This document shows positions 27,651-38,800 of a DNA stretch of 64,000 nt, piece after piece. Position 1 is the stretch's first letter. The number at the start of each line of letters is the position of its first letter. Made by a program: the position numbers and the translations under genes. Source of the stretch: CAWGJF01 sp963715745 (GTDB lineage Bacteria; Bacteroidota; Ignavibacteria; Ignavibacteriales; Ignavibacteriaceae); assembly GCA_963715745.1 (NCBI GenBank), contig OY970271.1:1860001-1924000 (forward strand), read 5' to 3'. Below the pieces are notes generated by a model. It was not told where the DNA came from, did no database searches, and saw nothing but the letters and a program-made list of their open reading frames with translations.

Positions 27651-28490
27651 TTGAACGCAGAAGAAGGTTATCAGCAGGCACTTAAGTTAGTCAGCAAACA
27701 TTATGAAAATTTTCCTGTTGTCTCTTTTTTCCTTCCGAAAGAAATTCGTAAAGATGTTGCTATAATTTATTGGTTTGCAAGAACTGCTGACGATTTTGCC
27801 GATGAAGGAACAGGAGGAGTTAGAGAAAGAATTTCATTGCTTGATTTTTTTGAAAAAAGGTTTAATAACCTCTTGAACGAAGAATTTCAAAATCCACTTG
27901 AAATGGCACTTTTTACAACAATTAAAAATAGAAAACTGACCGATTCTTATTTCCTGGATTTATTATCAGCATTTAAACAGGATGTTGAGAAAAACCGGTA
28001 CGCAAATTTCGACGAAATTATGGATTATTGCAAAAGATCAGCTAATCCGGTTGGCAGGCTTGTTCTTGAATTAAATGGAATAAAAAATGATGAAGCAAAT
28101 CAATATTCAGATAAAATCTGTACTGCCCTGCAGGTAACTAATTTTTATCAGGATACAATAATAGATTATCAGAAGGGAAGAATTTATTATCCTGAGAATG
28201 AAATGAAAAAATTTGAAGTAAGTGAAAAAGTGTTTGAGATAAAAGAAAATAATTATAACTTCCAACAATTGCTGAAACATAATGTTGACAGAGCACAGGC
28301 AATGTTTGACGAAGGCAGGAAAATATTCAGCTATTTAAATGGTAAATTGAAACTGCAAATTAAATGGACTGTAAAGGGCGGTGAAGAAATTCTGAAGAAA
28401 ATTCGTTCGGCTAATTATGATGTATTGACCAGGAGACCTGAATTAACAAAATTTGATATGATAAAATTATTTTTTGCGTCGGTCAGATGA
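27651..28490 (+). CDS. hpnC: Squalene synthase HpnC-type (hydroxysqualene synthase)
   Basis: A 279-residue squalene/phytoene-synthase fold protein. The first aspartate-rich motif is ARTADDFADEG (Asp47, Asp48, Asp51) and the second is FYQDTIIDYQKGRIYYP. Together with HpnD and HpnE it fits the HpnCDE route from farnesyl diphosphate to squalene; HpnC converts presqualene diphosphate to hydroxysqualene (family knowledge). It starts with TTG 27651, with GGA 7-9 bases upstream; no ATG or GTG is near. The stop overlaps the next ATG (ATGA), so it is coupled to hpnD. Confidence 0.88.
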   Translation: MNAEEGYQQALKLVSKHYENFPVVSFFLPKEIRKDVAIIYWFARTADDFADEGTGGVRERISLLDFFEKRFNNLLNEEFQNPLEMALFTTIKNRKLTDSYFLDLLSAFKQDVEKNRYANFDEIMDYCKRSANPVGRLVLELNGIKNDEANQYSDKICTALQVTNFYQDTIIDYQKGRIYYPENEMKKFEVSEKVFEIKENNYNFQQLLKHNVDRAQAMFDEGRKIFSYLNGKLKLQIKWTVKGGEEILKKIRSANYDVLTRRPELTKFDMIKLFFASVR

Positions 28491-29330
28491 AAGATGAATC
28501 AAAAGAAATAACTAAAGGAAGCCAGAGTAGCTTTTATTATGCTTTTAATTTATTGCCCACTTTAAAACGTGATGCAATGAATACTGTTTATGCATTTTGC
28601 AGACAAACCGATGATATTATTGATGAAGGAAACGAACCGGCAGAAATAAAATATGAAAAACTTCATAAGTGGCGTGTTGAACTTGAAAAATCATTCACCG
28701 GTATTTCAGATTACCAGATTTTAAATAAACTCTCAGCTATTATTAAAAAGTTTAACATCCCATTAGAACCATTCTTTGAATTACTAAAAGGGATGGAAAT
28801 GGATCTGCAAAAAAACCGTTATCTTACATTTGATGACCTTGAGCTTTATTGCTACCGGGTTGCTTCAACTGTTGGTTTAATGTGTATCGAAATTTTTGGT
28901 TATAAGCACAACTCTACAAAAAATTTCGCAGTTAATCTTGGAATTGCTCTTCAGCTTACTAACATTTTACGTGATATTAAAAAAGATGCAAAGAAGGGTA
29001 GAATTTATCTTCCACAAGAAGATCTTGATCGGTTTGGTTACAATGAAAATGATTTAATGAATCTGACATATAACGAAAATTTTCAGGAACATGATGAAGT
29101 TTGAAGTAGAACGTGCAAAATATTATTTCGATAAAGCAACTGATTGTCTGAATCTTGAAGATAAAAAAGCTATGTTCGCTGCAAGGGCAATGCAGCATAT
29201 TTATTACAGGATGCTTAACAAAATTGTTAATGCTAACTATGATGTGTTTAACCGCAAAATAAAACTTTCGAAATTCAAAAAAGCAGGTATTGCCGTGGGG
29301 GTTTGGGCAAAATACAGACTAGTTTATTGA
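28487..29330 (+). pseudogene. hpnD: Presqualene diphosphate synthase HpnD, interrupted by a one-base frameshift
   Basis: The first reading frame (28487-29104, 205 residues) carries the N-terminal three-quarters of HpnD, with both catalytic motifs: RQTDDIIDEG (Asp42-Asp46) and NILRDIKKDAKKGRIYLP (Asp163, Asp167). It ends abnormally after NENFQEHDEV. The remaining helices continue in the +1 frame from 29091 to 29330, starting MMKFEVERAKYYFDKA. Removing A29091 changes CAGGAACATGATGAAG to CAGGAACTGATGAAG. This restores QELMKFEVERA, giving one HpnD of about 280 residues. The cause may be a real mutation, an assembly error, or a genuine split gene with coupled restart at ATG 29091. Confidence 0.85.
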
Positions 29331-30619
29331 TGCCTGGACATTGCATAATTATCGGCGGCGGTTTTGCCGGACTTTCTGCTGCTTCTCATCTTTCAAACCT
29401 CGGATTTAAAATTACTCTTCTCGAAGCTACTCCAAAACTTGGAGGACGAGCTTATTCGTTTTGTAATGAAGAAACTAAAACAGTAATTGATAACGGTCAG
29501 CATATTTTAATGGGGTGTTACAATTATACTTTAGAATTTCTTCGATTAATTGGTGCGCAGGAAAATTTCTATATTCAAAAAAAGTTGGAAATAAATTTTC
29601 TAAAGCAAAACTTTCAACAGTTTAAACTAAAAGCTGGAATTTCTCCTTATCCATTTAATCTTGCAGAAGGGTTATTAAAATTTGATGCGATATCATTCAA
29701 AAGCAGAATAGGTATTATTAAAACTCTGGTAAAACTACCGTTCATTACAAGACGAAAAGTTGAAAACCTGACAATTGAAAAATGGTTAATAAATGAAAAC
29801 CAGGAAGAAGAAAGTCTTAATTCTTTCTGGGAGATTGTTTCAGTCGGAGCTTTAAATACATCAATCGATAAAGCATCCGCAAAGGTTTTTACAGATATTT
29901 TAAAGGAAATATTTTTAACCGGAAAAAGATCGTCTAAAATTATATTACCCAAAAAAGGACTAACTGAATCTTATGTTGATTCTGTACAAAATTATATTTT
30001 GACAAAAAACGGTAGGATTAATTGCGGTGAAGTGGTAATTGATATTCTAATTGAAAATGATAATGCGATAAAAGTTATTACTAATAAAAATAAATATTCT
30101 GATTTTGATTTTATAGTTTCTGCAGTTCCTTATTTTGCGTTTGCCAGGTTTTTGGAAAAGAAGATCCTTTCAAGTATGCCTGAATTTAATTATTCAACAA
30201 TTGTGAATATTCACATCTGGCTTAAAGAAAATAACTTAAAGGAAAAATTTTACGGTTTGATTGATTCACCGGTTCACTGGATTTTTAATAAAGGTAATCA
30301 TTTGAATCTTGTAATAAGCGATGCTGATTATTTAAAGGAAAAATCTTCTGAAGAAATTTTTGAAATTGCAAAAACAGAGCTGAAAAAATTTATAAAGATA
30401 GATTCGGAAAATATTTTAACTTATAAAGTGATCAAAGAAAAACGTGCAACGTTTGTTCCAACAAATGATATTATAAATAAACGTCCCTCAATAAAAACTT
30501 CAGTAAAAAATCTTTTGGTTGTCGGTGATTGGGTCGACACAGGATTGCCATCAACAATAGAAAGTGCTGTAAAAAGTGGAAAGATGGTATCTGAAATAAT
30601 TGCTGATATTTCGGGTTAA
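29330..30619 (+). CDS. hpnE: Hydroxysqualene dehydroxylase HpnE
   Basis: An approximately 429-residue FAD-dependent amine-oxidase-fold protein. The dinucleotide-binding motif opens it (IIIGGGFAGLSAASHL), followed by LLEATPKLGGRAYSF and, near the C terminus, LLVVGDWVDTGLPSTIESAVKSG, the second FAD motif. These match HpnE, which reduces hydroxysqualene to squalene. ATG 29330 is chosen because it overlaps the hpnD stop as TGATG; a frame-extending TTG at 29303 lies inside hpnD. It completes the hpnCDE operon. No squalene-hopene cyclase is in the window. Its 3' end overlaps the convergent M28 peptidase gene by four bases. Confidence 0.88.
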   Translation: MPGHCIIIGGGFAGLSAASHLSNLGFKITLLEATPKLGGRAYSFCNEETKTVIDNGQHILMGCYNYTLEFLRLIGAQENFYIQKKLEINFLKQNFQQFKLKAGISPYPFNLAEGLLKFDAISFKSRIGIIKTLVKLPFITRRKVENLTIEKWLINENQEEESLNSFWEIVSVGALNTSIDKASAKVFTDILKEIFLTGKRSSKIILPKKGLTESYVDSVQNYILTKNGRINCGEVVIDILIENDNAIKVITNKNKYSDFDFIVSAVPYFAFARFLEKKILSSMPEFNYSTIVNIHIWLKENNLKEKFYGLIDSPVHWIFNKGNHLNLVISDADYLKEKSSEEIFEIAKTELKKFIKIDSENILTYKVIKEKRATFVPTNDIINKRPSIKTSVKNLLVVGDWVDTGLPSTIESAVKSGKMVSEIIADISG

Positions 30620-32010
30620 AGCCCTTCTTCAGATATTAAATAAACCATTGTCGTAATTGCCGCTGTCCCAAGCTCAAGTTCTCTTGGATGAACTGTTTCA
30701 AAAACATCTTTTGGCGAATGATGAAAATCAAAATATCTTTGCGGATCAGGAATATAACCAAGCAGTAACTTTGCATTTTTAATTTTGCTTATATCAGATC
30801 CGGTTCCTCCGGATTTAATCCACCAGATTTCAGCTTTAGATAAAACCGGAAGCCAGCTATTTAATTTTACTTCAATATTTTTTGAGTCAGTTTGATATGA
30901 GAAACCAAGAGGTACAAATCCGCCCCGATCTGATTCGATGGCTGCAATATGCTTATCAGTTGAACTTTCAGCAAACTCACTATAACCATTTGCACCTCGT
31001 GATCCGTTTTCTTCATTGATAAACAAAACACATCTTATCGTTCTTTTTGGTTTTATGTTTAATCGTTTAAAAAGATCAAACACCTCAATTGACTGAACAC
31101 ATCCGGCTCCATCATCGTGTGCACCGCAGCCAACATCCCAGCTATCAAGGTGTCCGCTTACGACTATCACTTCGTTCGGATATTCAGTTCCTTTTAATTC
31201 ACCAATTACATTGTAAGACTGAGCATCTGAAAAAGTATTGCAATTAAGTATAAGCTGAATATTTAAATCCGGATTTATCTTTAACTGCTGACTTAGATAT
31301 TCAGCATCCTGAACACCCAGCGAAGCACCAGGAATTTTCTGAAGAGTATCAGCATATAACATCACACCAGTGTGTGGAACATTATCATCTTCGGTTGTTA
31401 CAGATCTGACGAGGACACCTATTGCTCCGTATTTTGCAGCATTGATTGCACCATAAACACGTTGATCAACTGCACGTCCGTAAGCTGAAAATGTTTCAAT
31501 CAATCCTTTGTTTAGTGGTCTGTTGTAAAAAACAATTTTATCCTTAACTTTTTTTGACTCTAGCTCATCAAATGACTTTACTTCAACTACTTCTGCTGTA
31601 ATTCCATTTCCAGGTGTTCCGACACTTCCGCCGAGGGCAAGTATATTTAGTTTTCTTTTTTGATCACGGTTAATCAAATATGCTTCTTCAATATTTCCCC
31701 TTTCCCAATGCGGCACCATCACAGGTTGAAGCCAAACTGTGTCCGCTCCTATTTCTTTTAATTTATCCTTTGCCCAATTGATGGCTTTTAAAGAATTTTC
31801 AGAACCGCTCAATCTAGATCCGATTGCACAAAGTTCTTTTAAAAAATTATATCCGCGGTTTTCATTTAATGCTGAATGAACAATTTCATCAGCCGTTTCA
31901 GAATACAGTTTAATTCTTGAACTATCGGATAGAATGGATTGTGGATGAGAACTGGTAAAAAAAGAAAAATAAAATAATATGGTAATGATTATTAAAATAT
32001 TATTTTTCAA
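30616..32010 (-). CDS. Secreted M28-family metallopeptidase (carboxypeptidase Q-like)
   Basis: A 464-residue exported peptidase with a signal segment (IIITILFYFSFFTSSHPQ). A PA-like insert domain lies around residues 130-240. The M28 zinc core shows VVVSGHLDSWDVGCGAHDDGAG, giving the first His and the bridging Asp, then FINEENGSRGANGY with the catalytic Glu pair and IESDRGGFVPLGF with the Asp ligand. HHSPKDVFE near the end gives the last His. This order matches plasma glutamate carboxypeptidase-like dipeptidases. It acts in the periplasm or outside. Confidence 0.88.
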   Translation of the reverse strand: MKNNILIIITILFYFSFFTSSHPQSILSDSSRIKLYSETADEIVHSALNENRGYNFLKELCAIGSRLSGSENSLKAINWAKDKLKEIGADTVWLQPVMVPHWERGNIEEAYLINRDQKRKLNILALGGSVGTPGNGITAEVVEVKSFDELESKKVKDKIVFYNRPLNKGLIETFSAYGRAVDQRVYGAINAAKYGAIGVLVRSVTTEDDNVPHTGVMLYADTLQKIPGASLGVQDAEYLSQQLKINPDLNIQLILNCNTFSDAQSYNVIGELKGTEYPNEVIVVSGHLDSWDVGCGAHDDGAGCVQSIEVFDLFKRLNIKPKRTIRCVLFINEENGSRGANGYSEFAESSTDKHIAAIESDRGGFVPLGFSYQTDSKNIEVKLNSWLPVLSKAEIWWIKSGGTGSDISKIKNAKLLLGYIPDPQRYFDFHHSPKDVFETVHPRELELGTAAITTMVYLISEEGL

Positions 32011-32140
32011 TTAATTTCCTGATACAAATTTTTAAAGAAAGTGATTGAATAAAGTAAAATATTTTTTAACAAAAGTTAAATTTTTTCAATAACGTTTTAT
32101 TAAATAAATTGTGCAGCAGAATTTAATAATTAAAAATGAA

Positions 32141-32647
32141 ATGAACAGTAAAGCGAAAGAATACATTCAAAAGCTTCAATTAGAAAAACATCCCGAAGGC
32201 GGATACTTCAAGGAAATTTACAGGTCGGGTGAAATAATCACAGCAGATAAATTACCCGGACGATTTAAATCCTCCCGGTCATTTTCAACTTCAATTTATT
32301 TTCTACTTGAAGGAAATCAATTTTCATCTTTTCACAGATTAAAGTCAGATGAAACCTGGCATTTTTATGACGGAGTTACTGTTTTAGTTTATATTATCGA
32401 TTCAAAAGGAAAACTGGAATTAAAAAGAGTCGGATCAAATATTTCAGAAGGTGATAATTTTCAGCTAACAATAAATGCAGGATGTTGGTTTGCTGCTGAA
32501 TTAATTGATAAAAAAGGATTTACACTTATAGGCTGTACAGTTTCTCCGGGTTTTGATTTCAATGATTTTGAGCTTGGAAAAAGAGATGAACTTATCAGAC
32601 AATTTCCTGATCATATTGATGTAATCAGTAGGTTAACTTATTCCTAA
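32141..32647 (+). CDS. DUF985 cupin-family protein
   Basis: A protein of about 168 residues with the DUF985 cupin pattern: LEKHPEGGYFKEIYRS at the start, RSFSTSIYFLLEGNQFSSFH, LKSDETWHFYDGVTVLVYII, and NAGCWFAAELIDKKGFTLIGCTVSPGFDFNDFELG, followed by RDELIRQFP. The function of the family is not settled; cupins often bind metals or sugars. ATG 32141 fits the family start better than GTG 32111, though neither has a convincing ribosome binding site. It lies alone between the M28 peptidase and sprA. Confidence 0.85.
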   Translation: MNSKAKEYIQKLQLEKHPEGGYFKEIYRSGEIITADKLPGRFKSSRSFSTSIYFLLEGNQFSSFHRLKSDETWHFYDGVTVLVYIIDSKGKLELKRVGSNISEGDNFQLTINAGCWFAAELIDKKGFTLIGCTVSPGFDFNDFELGKRDELIRQFPDHIDVISRLTYS

Positions 32648-32883
32648 AAATTAGTAGAAATAGGGGGCAACTTTAGAGCGAAAAAAAAATACCTCACTTT
32701 ATTTTGTCAGAAAGACTAAATTCAATTCAAAATTAAACTTTTTACTGGAAATATTTATTGAAAATGAAAAAGTAATTGTCTAATTTTTTCGTCGAAATTT
32801 TAATTAAAAGAAGGCTGCTTATAGATTAATTTTTACTTTCTTGAATTCTAAATAAATAGTTAAAATTTCTTGCAGGATTTCAG

Positions 32884-35800
32884 ATTAAACGGAAAATAAA
32901 AAATCTCGCTAAGGAGATCCTAAGCCTTACTGTTTTTTCCCTGGTGATTTTTTATGCGGGGATTAACCTGGGTTTTCTTTCCTCTAATGAGTCTCAGTTT
33001 AACAATGCCATCTGGCTTGACGCATGTTTCCAGATGTCTAAACAAAATTATACTCTTGATCTCAATTCTACTTTAAATAGCGATAATCAAAACAAAAATA
33101 CTATCTTAAAAAGTCCTGATTATCAGTTTTCAGAATTAAATGGTGATGAAACAGGTGATTCTTTTATGGAACCTGTTTTTAATCTTCCACCAGATAGCAC
33201 AGAGGAAGAGGAAACAACTTCATTTGATTCTACACTTTCTGTAGTTGATTCTTTACTCACCGATTCTCTATCAACTGATTCTTTATTAGCTGCAGACACA
33301 ACAAAAGTTGACTGGCGTGAAATAGATTCTACCGCAAGGCTTGAATATTTTCACTATCATCGGGAAGATGAACCATACGTACAGCTGGAACAGAAGAAAC
33401 AATCCAAATTTTTTGTTGAACCTTCATCGCAATACAAAAAAAGAACAATCACGATTGATTCGACAGGCAAGTATGTTGAAATTAAGGAAACTATTGCCGG
33501 TCAGGAAACAAAAACTTTACTTCGTATGCCTCTCGAAGATTACATTTATCTTAAGCTAGCATTGAGGGAAAGAAAAACCTGGGAAGACTTAGGATATAAA
33601 TATGAGCTAAAAGAATCCAATAAAGATTTGAGCAAATTAATTTCAAGCTTTACGGATTTTGAAATTCCACTTCCAAGTGTTGGTGTGCTGAGCATTTTTG
33701 GTGAACCTAAAATAAGTTTAAAGATCGGTGGAAATGTTCAGATACACGGCGCATGGAGAAATGAAACAACTGAAGGTGTTACGGCAAACCGTTTGGGTAA
33801 TACAAGAAATGAACCCGACTTTAAACAAACTGTGCAGATAAATGTTAATGGTACAATTGGCGACAAACTGAATATTAATGCAGACTGGAATACCGAACGA
33901 ACCTTTGAATATGAAAACCAGTTGAAAATAAAATACACCGGCTATGAAGATGAAATTATTCAAAGTATTGAAGCTGGTAATGTTTCGATGCAGACTCCTT
34001 CACTAATTGGAGGAGGCGAAGCACTTTTTGGAGTAAAGGCACTCTTTAAAATGGGTCCTTTTAGCTTAACAACTCTTGCAAGCCAGAAGAAAGGTGAAAC
34101 TAAGGAAGTTTCGGTTAACAGTGGTTCAACTTCACAGGATTTTAGTGTAAGAGCAACTGATTATTCTGAAAACCATTATTTTATAAGTGAAGAATATGCT
34201 GATTCAACCTTATTCCGACAGTACTTTTTTAATCCTACTCCACAGGTTGACGGGAATTTAGAAATTAAAGAGATTGAAGTTTGGAAATCTATCTCAACTA
34301 TCTCACCAAACTTAAATTCCAGTCTGAGATATGCAAATTGCTATATTGATCTTCCACCGCTTCAAAGTGGACAAACCAAATATGACGATTCCACATACCG
34401 AGGTGATATAAATCCTGTACCGGGAGAAATTGAAAATGGTAAGTTTGTATTGCTTCAACAAAATGTAGATTATACAGTCCAACCAAATACTGGTTTTATA
34501 ACATTTAATACTTCATTAAATCAGAATGAAATAATTGCTGTTTCATACAAACAGGGGCCAAATAATATAAGGACAGGTGAATTTCTTGCTAATTCAACTG
34601 ATACTGTCCTTGTGCTTAAACTTGTCAAACCAAAAAATCTGCAACCTGGATATACAAAAGCTTGGAAACTATTATTAAAAAATATTTATCCTCTGGGCAC
34701 GAGAAATATTAAAAAAGAAGGTTTTGATTTTAAAATTAAATATGAAACTGTAGGAGGCGAAGCTGTTGATGAATTGAATGTCAATGGAGAAACGATAAGA
34801 TTTTTAAAAGCATTTGGTTTAGACCAGCAAGGATCCGGAGGAAGTGCAACATCAGATAATGTTTTTGACTGGCGTGAAGGATTTACAATTTTACCGGAAA
34901 CCGGTGAAATAATTTTTCCTACTCTCCAACCATTCGGTGCAAACATTCCTACAGCTCTCGAAGATAAAAAGTACCAGGCAATTTATGATACAACTAAAAA
35001 CGCCGCTAAAAAGGAAACTGGCCCGGATAAATGGGTTTTAACAGGAAAAAGCAGTGGCGGTATAAGTTCAACTTACCAGCTAGGTTTTAATGTTGTTGAA
35101 AATTCTGTAAAAGTGCTTTTAAACGGAAGAGAGCTTTCTGCAGGTTCAGATTATATAGTTGATTACAATATCGGGCAGCTTACAATCAGGAATGAAGCTG
35201 CGCTTGTGCCCGGAGCCGACTTAAAAATTACTTATGAGCAGAATGACCTTTTCCAGCTTGCTTCCAAAACCTTGCTCGGTGCAAGAGGTCTTTATGATTT
35301 TTCAGATAAAACCCAGCTTGGTTTTACTGTTATGAATCTAAACCAGCAGACTTTAAGTGATAAAGTAAGAATAGGTGAAGAACCTTTAAGTAACACAATT
35401 TATGGTCTGGATTTTAAAACTTCTGCTGATCTTCCATTCTTAACTAAAGCGTTGGACTATTTGATATCAACTCGTGAAATATCAACATTTTCATTCAATG
35501 GTGAATATGCATATATGTCTCCTGATCCGAATACCAAAAAAAGCACAATCAGTGAAGATGGCGGAAAAAGTATTGCATATATTGATGACTTTGAAGGCGC
35601 AAAAAAACTTATTCCTATAGGAATAAATTATGGCGGATGGAAGGATTTAAGTCCACCTGCAAATCTTCCATTTCTCGCATCGACTGATCCTAAAGTAATA
35701 ATGGAACATAAAGCAAAAAGTTTCTGGTTCAATATTACACCTTCCGATGTTGTGGTAGACAGTATTTATGGAGGAAGAAAGCAGGTAGCAAGATCTGATC

Positions 35801-38800
35801 AGCAGATAACAGTTTTAGATTATGTTTTTCTTCCTGATACACCGGGGGTTAATAATGGCTGGCCTGAGTTTCAGCCTAACTTGGAAGGGAATTGGGGAGG
35901 AATGATGAAACTGCTTTCTTCTACGGCTAGTGATCTTACAGATCAGAATATTGAGTATATGGAATTCTGGATGAATATTAAGGATGCGCCACCTGATGCT
36001 TCAATGTATATAGATTTAGGAGTTATCAGTGAAGATTTAGTCCCTTACACAGTTGGTACAGAATATTTTGGAGTAATGACTGAAGATCGTAATCAGAACG
36101 ATGCTGTTGATGAAGGAGAAGATATTGGCGTTGATTTTATGACAGATGCACAGGAAAGAGCATATTTTGGGAGTACAAAATCAGATCCTGCTGGTGATAA
36201 TTTTAAATATCAGCAGGGAAGTCCTCCAAGCATTTTCGATTATTTTAATATAAATGGTACAGAAGGTAATGCCTCTCTAACTGATATAGGTTTGCTGCCT
36301 GATACAGAAGATTTAAACAGAAGTGGTTCAACTGAAACCACAAATAGTTTTTTCAGATATAAAGTACCTCTCGATACAGTAAAAGCCAACAATCCTTTTG
36401 TGGTTGGTAGTCTTACAGATAAGGGATGGGTTTTGTTTAGAATACCTCTTAAAGATACAACTGGTGGTAAAGTAGGCAATCCGTCTTTTTCAAATGTTGA
36501 AACTATAAGATTGTTTGTTAATGGTGTAAGTCAACCGGTTCATTTCAGAATGACTGAATTTAACCTTGTAGGAAGCCAGTGGGAAAACCAGGTTAAGGAT
36601 GATTCAATTTTAACTGTTGGAGTTAAAAGTATTGAAGATAATGAAGATTATACAAGCCCTCCCGGTGTTATTAGAGAAAGGGACAGAACCAGACCTGATG
36701 AACAGATTTATGCGAATGAGCAATCACTTAATCTGATTTTGAAAGACTTGCCGGATGGTGAATCAAGACAGGCATTTAAGAATTTATTCAGACCGCTCGA
36801 TGTTTTCAATTACCGTGAAATGAAACTATTCGTACACGGTGATGCAAATTATAATTCGTCAAGTTCGATCTCTTATAGGGATCCATTAACTGGAGAATAT
36901 TCTACAGAAGTATTTTTCAGATTCGGGACTGACACAAGTAATTATTATGAATACAGACAGCCCGTTGTTTATAACCTTGAACCGGGAAGCAGCGGCTGGG
37001 CAAGCATTGATATTGTCTTTAGCGATCTGACTGCAGCGAAGCAGGGAATTCCCGATTCATCCGGGATAATAGAGATTCCTGTCCCCGGTCGTCCCGATCA
37101 CTATTACAGGGTGAAAGGAAATCCAACCTTAACTTCAGTAAAATTTCTTGCCGTTGGAATTTACAATCCTGATAATGGATTTAATCCGGGACCACTTTCA
37201 GGTGAAGTATGGATAAATGAACTGCGTGTTGTGGGTGCAGATGACTCTAAAGGATGGGCATACCAGTTTAGCACATCATTAAAACTTGCTGACCTGATGA
37301 CAGTTAACTTTAATATGAGTCAGAGGAATCCATATTTCCATAGACTCTCAGACAGGTTCGGTTCGAGAATTGATTCCAAAAACTGGGCTCTTTCTACTGA
37401 TCTTGATGTTTTAAAATTACTTCCGGTAAATATGAGAGAAAGCAATTTAAGAATAAACTATTCTCATACGGAATCCTTTGGTAAACCACTTTACATTCCG
37501 GGAACCGATATCAAGGTTGATCAGGCCGCAGATCAATTAGCAAACTCTGCGCAGGATTCAATCGGATTGACACCTGAAGAACTCAGGATTGCTACACAAA
37601 CAATGAGTGTCTCCAATTCAATATCTTCATCAAATATAAAATTAAAAATTCCAACAAATTTATGGTACATAAGGGACACTTGGAATTCATTGTCCTTTGG
37701 ATTTAACTATAATAATTCATTTAACAGAAGCCCTACAGTACTTCGTTCGTTTAATTGGGTCTGGAATGCAAATATGAGTTATGCATTTAGCTTTAGCCCG
37801 GATAATTATATTAAGCCTGCAGAAATTCCTGTCATTGGATTTCTGTTCAGGATTTTAAATGACTATAAAGATGTTAAAGTCTACTTTTCACCACAGACTT
37901 TTTCTGCTACTGTTTCTGCGAGACGAAACCGCAACAGCAGTCAAACAAGACCTACGGGGGAAAATACTACAAGTGAAATTGTCTCCCGGGATTTTACAGC
38001 TTCACGTGGATTCAATTTTGGCTGGAGAATAACTGAGGGAGGACTAATAAACCTAAGCTGGAATTACAATGTAAGTGTTAATTCATCCCTGGCTCATTTA
38101 CTTACAGTGAGAGATCCTGCAGGTGATCTTATTGACAGACCTGAGAGTGAAATCTGGAATGACATTCTCGGTAGAGCCGGATTCGGAAAGGATAATCAGT
38201 ACCAGCAGTCTCTTGATTTCAGAACTTCACCGCGATTGCCTTCATTTTGGGATATAAACAGGTTTTTTACAATTACTGCTGGTTACAGTGTTGGTTACCG
38301 CTGGAATTATGATCTAAGGCAGGAAGAGCTTGGAAGAAGCGCTGGCTATTCAAAAAAAGTTACAGCAGGAATGATTCTCAGATGGAAATCATTAACAGAA
38401 CCACTGTTTGGCTCTGATGATAATAATAAAAAGGGAAAAACAATTGGCGAAGGCAATGCAGATAAAAATGACACTACAAATGTTCTTGTAACTCAAAAGG
38501 AATCATCACTTTTCAGAGCTTTGAATTTTCTGAAGCTTGGTATTAAAGCTGTCTTTTTTGATTATGATAATTTCACATTCAACTTCAGTAATGACAACAG
38601 TCTTTCAAAATCCGGAATTGCATCAAAGGGAACTGGTTTTGGAAATTTCTGGGGTTTTGTACAGAATGATAAAAACGGACCATCCAGGGCTTTCCAGCTT
38701 GGATTTAGCAGTGATGTTGGACCTAGAGCATTTAAGCAGGGAACTAATCTGAGTGATGTATTTACGGAAAAAAATAATTTTGATTTTAAAACAGCGAGAC

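Noticed and set aside
29303..29330. Upstream TTG start for hpnE at 29303
   Set aside because: It lies within the hpnD C-terminal coding frame, and ATG 29330 forms a standard TGATG coupling junction.
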